Positions 16,940 through 26,276 of a DNA stretch of 64,000 bases are shown here, piece after piece. The notes below the pieces were generated by a model. It was not told the DNA's origin. It saw nothing but the letters and a program-made list of their open reading frames with translations, and made no database searches. This DNA is from DATMNI01 sp963817515. Its GTDB lineage: Bacteria > Acidobacteriota > Terriglobia > Bryobacterales > Bryobacteraceae. The stretch's first letter is position 1. The number at the start of each line of letters is the position of its first letter. Position numbers and translations under genes: made by a program. The stretch covers positions 372,001 through 436,000 of the forward strand of contig CAWFPJ010000039.1 in NCBI GenBank assembly GCA_963817515.1. Direction: 5' to 3'.

Positions 16940-18760
16940 TCAATGGGTCGCAAGCCTGCCGCGCAGAGCCTCATCCAGGCTGATGTGGTTGGCTTCGAGC
17001 GTGACGCCGGTGGCCTGATCGAGCGCGATCCGGGCCTTGGCGAAAGCATCGCGCGCCTGCGTTTCCGCCAGTTCCGCGGTGAAGAGATCGCGCTGCGCCA
17101 GGATGACGTTGTACGAAGTGGAGATGCCGTTGTTGAGCTTCTGCTGTTCGGCATCCAGCTTGGCGCGTTCCAGGCGGACTGCCTCCCGCGCCGCCGCCAC
17201 CTGCGCTTTCGACTGCCTCAGAGCAATCAGGGCATTTTGCACGTCCACTTCCACCTGGCTCTTGCTGCGCACCAGGGTGTCTTTGGATTGCCGGAGTTCG
17301 AGGCGCGACCGCACGTCATCGGCCTGCGCCTGGCGGTTCCGCAGCGGGAAGCTGAGGCTGACGCCGAAGGCAACCTCCGGGTAGCGGAAGTGGATGGCCT
17401 CGGTGAGGGAGGTTCCGAAGACGTTGTAGAGACCCACGGTAGTCACCAGCGCGAACACGTTGAAACTGGGCAGCAGCGCATTGCGAATAAACGGCAGGAC
17501 GTCCTGCTGGCTCTTGAGATTGCCCTCGGCGACTGCCAGGTCGGGCCGGTTCGCCATGGCGGTGGCGACGGCCTGTTCCTGGGTGGGGATGGGCGCCCCT
17601 TCCGCTTCGGGGAAAGTGTCGGCGATCTCGACGGTCGCCGATGCCAGGGGCTCATCCAGAGTCTGGGTCAGCATGCTTTTCAGTTGCAGCTCGGCGTTCT
17701 GCACGACGGTTCGCGCCACAATCAGATCGCGCTCGCTGGCGGCGGCTTGCGATTCCGCGCTGACCACGTCCAGGTTGGCCATGGTGCCGATGAGCAACTG
17801 CTTCCGGTTGTCCTCTTCCAGTTGCAGCGCGATGGCCTTGGCCTGTTCCGCGGCGCGAACGGCTTCCTGCGCGGCCAGCAGATCCCAATATGCATTTTCG
17901 GCAGTGACCAGCGCGGTGGTCACCTGTTGACGGAAGGATTGGCTCTCGATCTTCTGCTCGTTCTGCGCCACTTTGATCAGGGCGCGGTTCACATCGAAGC
18001 CGAAGCCATTCAGGAGCTGCTGGCTGGCGGTCGCGGTGAAACCGGGGGTGATGGCCGGATTGAACAGAAGGTGCAGTTGCGTGGAGCCCTGCCTTTGAAG
18101 ACCGTAGGAAAGCGTGAAACTGGTGCCGGTTGAGAAGGACTGAACGTAGTTCGCGGAGAAGGCCGCGGTGTTGTTGGTGACCGAGGACACGCCGGCCACC
18201 ACCAGGGAGTTTAGCGGGCTGGCCGTGCGGTCCAGGCTGAAGTTGAAGCTGACGGTGGGGTCGAAGAGCCCGGAGGGCCGGATGCTGACGCGGCCGGCCG
18301 AACCGGTGATGCCGCCCGGGTTCGAAGAGCCGCCGCCGGCCCCGCCCGCCGTTCCCAGAATGCTGCCGCCTTCCGCGCCCGAAAATACGCCGCTGGGAAT
18401 TTGGCTGGCGTCCACGCCGCGCGGCGATGCGCCCGAGCGGGCGCGTAGAAGATCAGTCTGGGCGATCGATGGCAGGTAGCGTGCCGACGCGAGGGTCAGG
18501 TTATTCTCCACTACCGCGGTCACTAATTGCGACAGAGACAGGCGTAGTTTTCCATCCTCTATGGCCGGCAGTGCGCGCTCGGAATTGTGAAAAGCGGCTT
18601 GGGGAATGCGGCGCGGCTGGTAAGGCTGATAGAGCGCCGGGAAGGCTTTGGCCGGTTTGGTGTAGTCGGGAAGATCGGGGTCCGCGGATGGCGTCTGGGC
18701 CGGCGCCGCGGCGCAGCACATCGCCAGCAACAGGCAGCGGATTGGCCATCGGCCGATCAT
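16940..18760 (-). CDS. TolC-type outer membrane channel protein (second of tandem pair)
   Basis: The 606-residue protein has a signal peptide (CLLLAMCCAAAPAQ) and two OEP domains with long coiled-coil helices, the second from about residue 390 (AVATAMANRPDLAVAEGNL). A Gly/Ser-rich loop near residues 130-155 (GTAGGAGGGSSNPGGITG) is inserted after the first helix. It overlaps the end of the upstream paralogue by 4 bases (ATGA). TolC proteins pair with inner-membrane pumps and adaptors, but none is encoded within reach here. Confidence 0.9.
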   Translation of the reverse strand: MIGRWPIRCLLLAMCCAAAPAQTPSADPDLPDYTKPAKAFPALYQPYQPRRIPQAAFHNSERALPAIEDGKLRLSLSQLVTAVVENNLTLASARYLPSIAQTDLLRARSGASPRGVDASQIPSGVFSGAEGGSILGTAGGAGGGSSNPGGITGSAGRVSIRPSGLFDPTVSFNFSLDRTASPLNSLVVAGVSSVTNNTAAFSANYVQSFSTGTSFTLSYGLQRQGSTQLHLLFNPAITPGFTATASQQLLNGFGFDVNRALIKVAQNEQKIESQSFRQQVTTALVTAENAYWDLLAAQEAVRAAEQAKAIALQLEEDNRKQLLIGTMANLDVVSAESQAAASERDLIVARTVVQNAELQLKSMLTQTLDEPLASATVEIADTFPEAEGAPIPTQEQAVATAMANRPDLAVAEGNLKSQQDVLPFIRNALLPSFNVFALVTTVGLYNVFGTSLTEAIHFRYPEVAFGVSLSFPLRNRQAQADDVRSRLELRQSKDTLVRSKSQVEVDVQNALIALRQSKAQVAAAREAVRLERAKLDAEQQKLNNGISTSYNVILAQRDLFTAELAETQARDAFAKARIALDQATGVTLEANHISLDEALRGRLATH

Positions 18761-20703
18761 TTTCTGGCTCCAGCAGGGCCGCCGCTGAACCGGTTTGCAG
18801 GCGCGGCCACGACAGAGCCGTTGAAGGCGTCCGCCATATGGATGCCATTGCGTTCGAGCGTGGTGCCCAATGCCTGGTCGATGGCCACCAGCGATTTAGC
18901 ATAAGTGGCGACGGCCTGCACTTCGGCGTATTGCGCGGCCACCAGGTCGCGCTCCCGCAGAATCAGGTTGTAGGCCGTGGTAAGGCCGGCATCCCATTTC
19001 TTGTGTTCCGCATCCAACGTCACCTGCGCCAGGCGGACGGCCACATGCGCCGCTTCCACCTGCGCCTTGCCTTGGATCAAGTTGATGCGCGCCTGCCGCA
19101 CCTGCACGGCGACTTGATTGTGCGTGTTCTGCAGCCCGATCTCCAATTGGTTGCGCTCCATCTGGGCGCGCAGGTTGTCGGCCTGGGCCGAGCGATTGCG
19201 AATCGCGGCGCTGAAGCTCAAGCCGGTGGCGGTTTCAGGGTACGCGGCCCCGAAGGACTGGGCCAATGAGCCAGCCGCGCCTCCGGTGACAAGCGCCGTA
19301 TTCCCCTGCAGGCCCGAACTGGCATAGAGCCCGAACAGCGCAGTGCTGGGCAGCAGGTTGTTCTCGGTATAGCGAATCGCGACGTCCTGGTTGGATAGAT
19401 TGTAATGCGCCTCGCGCAATTCCGCGCGGTTGGCAAACGCCTGCGAGAGCGCCTCCTGCAGCGGCGGCAGGTCGCTATCGAGCGGCTCCGGAAGCTGGTC
19501 GGTGAGGACCGTGGCGGCGGCATCGAGCGCGGGGTCGCTGATCTTGCTGATCAATTGCTTGAAGGTGGTCTGCTGCTGCTCAAGAGCGGTTTGCGCCACA
19601 ATCAGGTCGCGCTGGCTGGAGGCGGCTTGCGATTCGGCGGTAACCACGTCCAGGCGGGACATGGTTCCGATCTCGAACTGCTTTTGGCTCTCGGACAGAA
19701 GTTCCTGGGATGCCTTCAGCGATTCCTGCGCCACGCCCACGTTGCGCTGCGAGGCCGCCAGATCCCAATAAGCGTTTTCCAATTGCGCCACGCTGTTGAT
19801 CACCTGCAGCCGGAGAACTTCCTCGGCGGTGCGCTGGTTGGTTCGGGCCACCAGCATGAAGCGCTCATTGGGCAGGCGGCCGGCGCCGTTCAGCAGGGGC
19901 TGGTTGAAGCCGATGGAGAGGCGCGAAGTCACGTCCGGATTAAACAGCGTGTTCTTTTGGGTGGTGCTTTGCCGGAGCCCGCTGAAAGAAACCGAGTAAC
20001 TGGCGCCGTTGGTGAACAGTTGCGCATAGCTGGCGGAAAGCGACGTGGCGTAACTGGTGGTGGTGGGAATTCCGGAAACCACCACGGAGTTGAGCGGGCT
20101 GGTGACGCGGTCCCAACTGAAGCCGAAGCTGACGGAAGGGTCGAAGGCCCCGGCTGCGCCGATGGAGACCGCGCCGCCGCCGCCGGTGATTCCGCCCGCG
20201 TTACCGGTGCCGCCGGTGCTGCCGGAGCTGGTGACGCCGGCGCCGATTGCGCCCGAATTCAACTCACCGGGAAGCAGCGCCCCGGTGAATCCGCGGGCCG
20301 CCTGTCCGGATTTGGTGCGCAGAATATCGGTCTGGGAAAAGGCCATGACATAGCGCTGAACCACGATGTCCAGGTTGTTTTCGAGCGTCAGGGCTACGGC
20401 GTCGGCCACCGAGAGTTCGAGCTTGCCGTTGTGGATGAGGGCTGGAAGCCGCGGTGAGTTTTCGAGCACGGGGCGGGGAACCGGCTGTGGCAGGTAGGGG
20501 CGCCAGAAATTCGGAAACCAGCCGGGCGATTGGCCGTAGTTCGCCACGAATCCCTTTTGCAGGCCGGACGTGGAATCGGTGGCGGTAGCTTCTGCCGGAG
20601 CGGTTTGCGCGCACACGCGCGCCGGGCTCAACACCAGCGGCACGGCGCAGAGATACAGGCAAAGAGACCACAGGCCTGCCTTAGGGTAGGGATCCGCTTT
20701 CAT
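18757..20703 (-). CDS. TolC-type outer membrane channel protein (first of tandem pair)
   Basis: I start at ATG 20703 (648 aa) because GGAGG lies 6 bases upstream and a signal peptide follows (GLWSLCLYLCAVPLVLSPARVCAQ). It is a paralogue of the downstream gene with the same plan: an extended N-terminal part (FPNFWRPYLPQPVPRPVLEN), a Gly/Ser-rich loop (SGSTGGTGNAGGITGGGG) and two OEP repeats. It differs enough in sequence that the duplication is not recent. The likely role is as an outer-membrane exit duct for small molecules or proteins. Confidence 0.9.
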   Translation of the reverse strand: MKADPYPKAGLWSLCLYLCAVPLVLSPARVCAQTAPAEATATDSTSGLQKGFVANYGQSPGWFPNFWRPYLPQPVPRPVLENSPRLPALIHNGKLELSVADAVALTLENNLDIVVQRYVMAFSQTDILRTKSGQAARGFTGALLPGELNSGAIGAGVTSSGSTGGTGNAGGITGGGGAVSIGAAGAFDPSVSFGFSWDRVTSPLNSVVVSGIPTTTSYATSLSASYAQLFTNGASYSVSFSGLRQSTTQKNTLFNPDVTSRLSIGFNQPLLNGAGRLPNERFMLVARTNQRTAEEVLRLQVINSVAQLENAYWDLAASQRNVGVAQESLKASQELLSESQKQFEIGTMSRLDVVTAESQAASSQRDLIVAQTALEQQQTTFKQLISKISDPALDAAATVLTDQLPEPLDSDLPPLQEALSQAFANRAELREAHYNLSNQDVAIRYTENNLLPSTALFGLYASSGLQGNTALVTGGAAGSLAQSFGAAYPETATGLSFSAAIRNRSAQADNLRAQMERNQLEIGLQNTHNQVAVQVRQARINLIQGKAQVEAAHVAVRLAQVTLDAEHKKWDAGLTTAYNLILRERDLVAAQYAEVQAVATYAKSLVAIDQALGTTLERNGIHMADAFNGSVVAAPANRFSGGPAGARK

Positions 20704-20838
20704 TTTGAACCTCCGGGGAGCACCCGACGTCCCAGGTTCCCCGCGAGCTTCGATTGTGGCCCAGGCAAGGGCGGCTTTGCCATGACCCAAAAGGGCCAGT
20801 AATGGCAATGTAGTAGACGCCCGAGCCGCCAGCCTGAA

Positions 20839-22155
20839 CTATTTAACGGCCCGAGCCGTGGCGAAATGCATCTGCATGAACTTCAAATACTGGTCCCAGT
20901 CCGAGGGAATAGTCCCGTGCCCCCCGGCATGCATCAGGTAGCCAATGTCATGCATGATGGCATCGCCGGCTGCCGGCATCTGGTCCGTACCCAACCCCTG
21001 CTTGCCCAATAGCCGATAGACGGGCTCGGCCGCCACTGCCGCCAGAAACTCACCTTTCGGATCGGACCAGCCATCCTGGTCGCCGGTCTGCAGAAGCACC
21101 GGGCGAGGCGCCATCAGGGCCACCAGCATGTGCGCGTCCACTGGGAACTGGTCGACATGGTGGGCGAACTTCTGATAGTTGGCGCAGAACTGATAGGGAT
21201 AGCGACTGGGTTCGGTCAGGTGCGCGATGGTTTCGCCGTAGTTGCGGCGGCTCAATGCGGCGCCGCCTTCACCCGAACAACTGGCGATCACCATGGCGAT
21301 GCGCGGGTCGTGTGCACCGGCCCACATTACGGTTTTTCCCAGCCGCGATACTCCCAGAATGGCCACCCGATTAGCGTCCACACCTTTGTCGGTTTCGAGA
21401 TAATCCATGGCCCGGCTCAGACCCCAGGCCCAAGCTGCGATCGAGCCCCATTCATCCGGCGCGGGTTCGCTCTGCCCGGGCTTCAGATAGAGCTCCCGCA
21501 CGCCCAGGGGAACGCCGCCCAGGAAGTCCGGGTCAATGTCGCCGTAGTAAATGGTGGCAACTCCGATTCCCTGGGCCAGGAACGGCGCCGGGTTGATCCT
21601 TCCGAATCCGCCTTTTGGCGCCGGTACTCTTTTCTTGTCGCGGCCCCAGACTTCGCCAGGCTTGACCCCCGGGTCGTCCACTGCGCTCGAATTGGCGGAA
21701 AAACTCAGGTTCAACAGCAGCGGCGCCGGCTTCTTCGCCTTCTTAGGCAGATAGATCAGCAGATCCATCTTGGGCCCATTCTTGTCCGACGAAAAGTACA
21801 CGGTCACCTGTCTGCGAATTGCCGTGCCGTCCAACGCCGGTGTGCCCTTGTCGAAGACATTAAAGCTCATTCCCGCGGGACGCCCGGGAGCGCGGCCGTA
21901 CTGATTTTCCTCGAAAAGCCGCACGATCTCAGGCCGCCGTTTTTCGTTCCAGGTCTGGGCGTCGCGCACCGGTTTCCCGTCGGACATCAGCAGCGGATCC
22001 GGAAGCGTATAGGTTCCAACCCGCGCCTCATCGTAGTTGACCGGGATGCCGGCAACCTCGGTGGGCGGCGCTTTCCTGGGGGCCTGGCCAATCGCGGCGC
22101 CACCCAGCAGGATCGCGGTCAAGGCCGTGGATGCAAACCGGTAGCGGAATGGCAT
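20839..22155 (-). CDS. Secreted CE15-like glucuronoyl esterase/acetylxylan esterase-type hydrolase
   Basis: The 438-residue protein has a signal peptide ending near residue 23 (GQAPRK). The alpha/beta hydrolase core matches carbohydrate esterase family 15: nucleophile S270 in LGVSRLGKTVMWAGAHDPR, E296 in CSGEGGAALSRRNYGE, and a C-terminal His in HAGGHGTIPSDWDQY. CE15 enzymes cleave ester links between glucuronoxylan and lignin, although many bacterial members have broader substrates. The classical GCSRxGK motif is GVSRLGK here. It stands alone, so its role in plant polymer use is inferred. Confidence 0.88.
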   Translation of the reverse strand: MPFRYRFASTALTAILLGGAAIGQAPRKAPPTEVAGIPVNYDEARVGTYTLPDPLLMSDGKPVRDAQTWNEKRRPEIVRLFEENQYGRAPGRPAGMSFNVFDKGTPALDGTAIRRQVTVYFSSDKNGPKMDLLIYLPKKAKKPAPLLLNLSFSANSSAVDDPGVKPGEVWGRDKKRVPAPKGGFGRINPAPFLAQGIGVATIYYGDIDPDFLGGVPLGVRELYLKPGQSEPAPDEWGSIAAWAWGLSRAMDYLETDKGVDANRVAILGVSRLGKTVMWAGAHDPRIAMVIASCSGEGGAALSRRNYGETIAHLTEPSRYPYQFCANYQKFAHHVDQFPVDAHMLVALMAPRPVLLQTGDQDGWSDPKGEFLAAVAAEPVYRLLGKQGLGTDQMPAAGDAIMHDIGYLMHAGGHGTIPSDWDQYLKFMQMHFATARAVK

Positions 22156-22180
22156 GCAGACATCTTATCTCCTTACCCCA

Positions 22181-22231
22181 AAGACCGGCGACTAGATCGC
22201 CGGTGTTACCTGAAAGACCGGCGACAAGATG
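22181..22231. repeat. Degenerate hairpin related to the REP-like element
   Basis: ACCGGCGA and TCGCCGGT (22184-22204) pair across a 5-base loop, and a second partial unit GACCGGCGACAAGAT follows. The arm resembles a diverged half of the 9404/14042 element (CACCGGCAACAAGAT). Confidence 0.45.
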
Positions 22232-22287
22232 GCGCGCAACTGGCGGCCAGGTTTACCTTCGGAGCGCGAAAGCTGTAGAATTCAGAA

Positions 22288-23913
22288 GTGAAACTCGCTG
22301 GTTCCCTGGTAATCGTCCTGGCACTCGCGGCTTCAGCGCAGGACGCCCAGACGCTCTACCGGCAGGGCGTGGACCGGCAGCAGCAGGGTGATCTGGCGGG
22401 CGCCGCCGGCCTATACAAAGAATCTCTCAAACTGGACGGAACCAACATCGCGGCGCGGTCGAATCTGGGCGCCGCACTGGCCGGATTGGGCCAGTACGAT
22501 GAGGCCATTCCCGAGTATCGGCAGGCGTTAAAGGCTGCGCCCGAGCAGGCCCGCCCGTATCTGCAGCGGAATCTTGCGCTGGCGTATTACAAGTCGGGAC
22601 GGCTGCAAGAAGCGGCGCCCTTGTTGATTGCCGTACACGAAGCGCAGCCGGCCAACCGCGATGCGACGCTATTGGCGGCCGATTGCCTGCTGCAATTGGG
22701 CGAACCCGCGAAGTCGCTGGCCCTGCTGGAGCCAATCGCCGCCGATGCCGCCAACGACAAGGGTTTGGCGTACGTGCTGGGCATTGTTTATCTCAAGACC
22801 GGAAGGACATCGGACGCCCAGCGCGTGCTCGATCCGATCCTTAAGGACACTTCGTCGGCCGAAGGAAACTACGCCTTGGGTATGGCCATGTTCACATCGG
22901 GAGACTACCCTTCGGCGATGAAGGCCTTCGAGCGAGCCATTGACCTGAACCCTTCTCTGCCGCATCTCAACGCGTATTACGGCCTCGCATTGGTCTTCAC
23001 TGGTGATCCGGATGCGGCTCTCACGGCGTTCGGAAAGCAACTGGCGGCCGACCCGAATGATTACGATGCCAACTTTGAGTCTGGCCTCATACTGTCGCGC
23101 CGGGGCCGTTACGCGGAGGCGGAGCCATTGCTTCGGCGTGCGGCCTTGCTGCGCCCCAATTCCGTTGAGGTGCTGGTGGCGCTTGCGGACGGACTGATTG
23201 GCCAGAATCAGGGCGCGGCAGCCAGGAAGGAACTGGAAGCGGCCGTTCGCCAGTGGCCCGAGTTTGGAGCGGCGCACGCGCGTCTGGCCGACGTCTATAC
23301 GAAAGCAGGCTTGACGGCCGAGGCATCCCGCGAGCGATCGTTAGCTGCCCGGTACACGGCCAAGACCAGCGGCATCACCGAGGCCGGACCAAAGCTGGGA
23401 ACGCCGGCGCCCCGCCTGCAACTGGCTCGCGCCGATGGCAGCGGATTGGTTAACGCGACTTCTCCGGAGTCGGGCAAGCCCGTCGTCCTGGTGTTTGGCA
23501 GCTACACCTGCCCCAACTTCCGCAAAGCGTCCGCAGCGTTGAACCAGTTGTCGGAGCGGTTCGGCGGCCAGGCCTCATTTCTGTTGGTCTACATTCGTGA
23601 GGCGCATGCCACGGACAGTTGGCAAAGCACCATCAATGAGCGCGAACATGTGCAAATCGCACCGGCAGCGTCGGTGGAGCAGAAGCGCGATTACGCGATG
23701 ATGTGCCAGAGAAAACTGAGCCTGCGTTTTCCGGCGGTGGTCGACGGATTGGATAATGCGGCTGAGCGCGCTTATGCGGCTTGGCCGAGCCGTGTTTATG
23801 TCATCTCGGCGGGGGGCGTGGTGCGCTATTCAAGCGGCTTGACCGAGGAGGAATTCGATCGCGCCGCGCTGGAATCCGCCATCCAGTCCGTCATTTCCAG
23901 CCGCGCGCGGTAA
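22288..23913 (+). CDS. Secreted TPR protein with a C-terminal deiodinase/thioredoxin-like domain
   Basis: This 541-residue protein starts at GTG, followed by a signal peptide (LAGSLVIVLALAASAQ). Residues about 25-355 contain at least eight TPR-like repeats (ARSNLGAALAGLGQYDEAIPEYRQAL, and YALGMAMFTSGDYPSAMKAFERAIDLNP). Residues about 370-535 resemble the iodothyronine deiodinase/redoxin domain: VLVFGSYTCPNFRKAS places Cys where animal enzymes have selenocysteine, followed by LLVYIREAHATDSW. True deiodinase activity is unlikely in a bacterium; a periplasmic thiol or peroxide role is inferred. It stands alone on its strand. Confidence 0.85.
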   Translation: MKLAGSLVIVLALAASAQDAQTLYRQGVDRQQQGDLAGAAGLYKESLKLDGTNIAARSNLGAALAGLGQYDEAIPEYRQALKAAPEQARPYLQRNLALAYYKSGRLQEAAPLLIAVHEAQPANRDATLLAADCLLQLGEPAKSLALLEPIAADAANDKGLAYVLGIVYLKTGRTSDAQRVLDPILKDTSSAEGNYALGMAMFTSGDYPSAMKAFERAIDLNPSLPHLNAYYGLALVFTGDPDAALTAFGKQLAADPNDYDANFESGLILSRRGRYAEAEPLLRRAALLRPNSVEVLVALADGLIGQNQGAAARKELEAAVRQWPEFGAAHARLADVYTKAGLTAEASRERSLAARYTAKTSGITEAGPKLGTPAPRLQLARADGSGLVNATSPESGKPVVLVFGSYTCPNFRKASAALNQLSERFGGQASFLLVYIREAHATDSWQSTINEREHVQIAPAASVEQKRDYAMMCQRKLSLRFPAVVDGLDNAAERAYAAWPSRVYVISAGGVVRYSSGLTEEEFDRAALESAIQSVISSRAR

Positions 23914-23921
23914 GCGTACTC

Positions 23922-23988
23922 GTGCCCGGCTATCGGGCCTGGCACTTATGGTGGCCGAAATCCACCGCTTCCGGTGGAATCCGGCCAC
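23922..23988. terminator. Paired GC-rich hairpins after the TPR gene
   Basis: GTGGCCGAAATCCACCG (23951-23967) pairs with the 3-base-distant arm ending at 23988 with two mismatches. A smaller stem-loop (CCCG, CGGG) lies at 23925-23937. No U tract follows, so this is either a weak terminator or a repeat element. Confidence 0.4.
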
Positions 23989-24082
23989 TAAGCTGGTTAA
24001 GTTCCTCAGTGTTTTCAATAATTTGACCCATGCTATGGATTGGCAGCCGACATGCAATAATTCGGGTGTGAGGCGAGTAACT

Positions 24083-25180
24083 ATGACACGGATTTCTACT
24101 TTTAGCCTGTTGGTGTTAGCCGGTTCCGGAGTGATCGTGGCGCAAAATCAGCCGCCTGCCGGGGGCTGGCGGCGCGTGGGCGACCCGCCGCCGGTTTCGC
24201 AGGAACAGACAGCGCCACCGGTGCAGGGACAGACGCTGCCGTCTCAAGCCCAGGATCCATCGCAGCCGGTGGATCGCTCCGATGCTTCTGGCCAGGCCCA
24301 GCAGCCGGCGCAAACCCAGCCACAATCTGAATTTCCCCAGCAGCAGGCTCCTCCGCAGCGCAACGATCGGCCACCCGCCGCACGCATGGCTTCGCAGCCT
24401 TACGGACTGCCTCCGCAACTGACTATCAAGCCGGGCACTTTTGTCACGGTTCGGACCAACCAGTTCCTGTCCTCCGATCGCAACCAGGAAGGCGATGTCT
24501 TCTCCGCCGCTCTGACGCAGCCGCTTGTGGTCAACGGCGTGGTGGTGGCGCAGCGTGGGCAAGCCGTGATGGGCCGCGTTACCGAAGCTAAAAAGGCCGG
24601 GCGCGCCGCGGGCGTTTCCCACCTGTCTTTACAACTTACGGGTCTGACGCTGGCCGATGGCACGCAGGCCGGCATTCAATCGCAGATGATCACCCGCAAT
24701 GGTCAAACCTCTGTAGGTAATGACGTAGCGGCCGTGGGCACCACCACCGCTGTAGGCGCCGCTATCGGTGCTGCCGCGGATTGGGGCCGTGGAGCCGCCA
24801 TCGGTGCGGGGGCCGGAGCGGTCGCGGGTCTGGCCGGCGTTATGCTGACGCGCGGCCACCCGACCGTGGTCTATCCCGAAACGCTACTGACGTTCCGCAT
24901 CGATACGCCGGTGACGGTTTCCACCACGCAGGCGCCGCAAGCCTTCCGCTATGTGGATCCGTATGAATACGACCAGGCGCCGATGCAAACCCAGGTTCGT
25001 CGGCCAGCCGCCCCATATTATAACGGCGGCGCGCCGGCTCCCTATCCTCCGTATTATTACGGCGGTTATTACGGCGGTTACTACCCGGGCTGGTATGGAC
25101 CCGCCTACCCGTATTGGGGCTGGGGTGGTTTTGGTGGTGGCATCGTGATCGGCCGTGGCGGCTTCCGCCGCTTCAGGTAG
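24083..25180 (+). CDS. Secreted Pro/Gln-rich protein with glycine-zipper segment, unknown function
   Basis: Starting at ATG 24083 gives 365 residues with a signal peptide (STFSLLVLAGSGVIVAQ). A long disordered Pro/Gln region follows (about 20-105), then a compact domain (TIKPGTFVTVRTNQFLSSD, VVNGVVVAQRGQAVMGRV) that resembles surface beta-rich assembly domains. A Gly/Ala hydrophobic segment near residues 215-250 (AVGAAIGAAADWGRGAAIG) could insert in a membrane, and the C-terminus is Tyr/Gly/Pro-rich (YYYGGYYGGYYPGWYGP). I do not recognise a named family; it is probably a cell-envelope protein. Confidence 0.75.
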   Translation: MTRISTFSLLVLAGSGVIVAQNQPPAGGWRRVGDPPPVSQEQTAPPVQGQTLPSQAQDPSQPVDRSDASGQAQQPAQTQPQSEFPQQQAPPQRNDRPPAARMASQPYGLPPQLTIKPGTFVTVRTNQFLSSDRNQEGDVFSAALTQPLVVNGVVVAQRGQAVMGRVTEAKKAGRAAGVSHLSLQLTGLTLADGTQAGIQSQMITRNGQTSVGNDVAAVGTTTAVGAAIGAAADWGRGAAIGAGAGAVAGLAGVMLTRGHPTVVYPETLLTFRIDTPVTVSTTQAPQAFRYVDPYEYDQAPMQTQVRRPAAPYYNGGAPAPYPPYYYGGYYGGYYPGWYGPAYPYWGWGGFGGGIVIGRGGFRRFR

Positions 25181-25190
25181 ATCAGTAACG

Positions 25191-25267
25191 CCGGCGGTCC
25201 CTGCCGCCGGTTCTGGTAACGAATATTCCCTGCTGACGCGCGGCTCTGATTCGGAGCCGCGCGTCAG
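25191..25267. terminator. Two GC-rich stem-loops between genes
   Basis: CCGGCGG/CCGCCGG (25191-25210, 6-base loop) is followed by a perfect 14-base stem (25233-25246 with 25254-25267, 7-base loop). Neither has a clear U tract. They separate the envelope protein gene from the DHDPS-family gene. Confidence 0.5.
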
Positions 25268-25317
25268 GCAAGCGGTTCCTCACCACGGCTGCCAGGCCCC
25301 TTGCTACCATATAAGCC

Positions 25318-26247
25318 GTGGCCAATCCCGCATTCTACGGCGTGGTTCCCGCGCTGGTGACCCCCTTTCAGAACGACGAGCGTATCGACTGCAATGCCTG
25401 GCAGACGATCGTCGACACCCTCATTGCCGCCGGGGTCGATGGTCTGTTTGCCGCCGGCTCCGAGGGCGAGGCTTATGCGCTCAGTCTGGAGGAGCGCATC
25501 CTGGCACTTCGCTTCTGCAAACAGGCCATAGCGGGCCGCGTCACGCTCTATGGCAACGTAGGCTGCCCCACCACTCGCGACACCGTTCAACTCGCGCAGC
25601 AGGCAGAGGCCATTGGCGTTGAAGTCATAGTGGTTGTCACCCCCTACTACATTCAGCCATCGCCCCAGGAACTGGAAGATCACTTCATCGAAGTCTGCCA
25701 CGCCGTGCATTCCCCGGTGTTCGCCTACAACTTCCCGGGCCACGGCGGAGTTCAGTTGACGGCGGCCAGCCTGGCGCGAATTGCGGCCCAGTGCGAGAAC
25801 CTGGCGGGTGTGAAAGATTCCAGCGGGTCGCTCGAGCAGGCGCTGGCTTATAAAAATGCGGTGCCGGAACGCCCCCTGGCGGTTTTTGTGGACGGCGACC
25901 ACCTGCTGCTTTCCGCATTGGAACAGGGCTGCGCCGGCACCGTCAACGCATCCGCCAATGTGGCGCCCAAGTTGTACGTGGATCTCTACCGGGCCTTCCG
26001 TGAGGGCCGGCAGGATGAGGCCGCGCGACTGCAAGCGCTGGCCGACGAACTGGGCTCCACCGCGGGCCTGCATACCTTCCCCAGCATGACGAAGGAAGCG
26101 CTGAACGCGGTGGGGCTGCCGGCCGGCCCGTGCCGCAAACCGGTGGGTCCGGTTCCGCCTGAGGCCCGGGAAAAGCTGGCCCGCGTGCTGGCCCGGCTCG
26201 GCCAGGAGAATTTCCTGGTTCGATCGCCAAGTGTCCAGACGGTATAA
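25318..26247 (+). CDS. Dihydrodipicolinate synthase/N-acetylneuraminate lyase family protein
   Basis: The 309-residue TIM barrel starts at GTG. It has the family signature GSEGEAYALSLEER, the catalytic Tyr137 (FAYNFPG) and Schiff-base Lys166 (LAGVKDSSG). True DapA has an Arg (as in PGRT) after the tyrosine loop that binds the substrate carboxylate; here the loop reads PGHGG, so another pyruvate aldolase or lyase activity is more likely. The YyaL-like gene starts 29 bases downstream. I would not call it dapA without better evidence. Confidence 0.85.
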   Translation: MANPAFYGVVPALVTPFQNDERIDCNAWQTIVDTLIAAGVDGLFAAGSEGEAYALSLEERILALRFCKQAIAGRVTLYGNVGCPTTRDTVQLAQQAEAIGVEVIVVVTPYYIQPSPQELEDHFIEVCHAVHSPVFAYNFPGHGGVQLTAASLARIAAQCENLAGVKDSSGSLEQALAYKNAVPERPLAVFVDGDHLLLSALEQGCAGTVNASANVAPKLYVDLYRAFREGRQDEAARLQALADELGSTAGLHTFPSMTKEALNAVGLPAGPCRKPVGPVPPEAREKLARVLARLGQENFLVRSPSVQTV

Positions 26248-26276
26248 CCGCGATCGCCAATATCCAATACACCATC

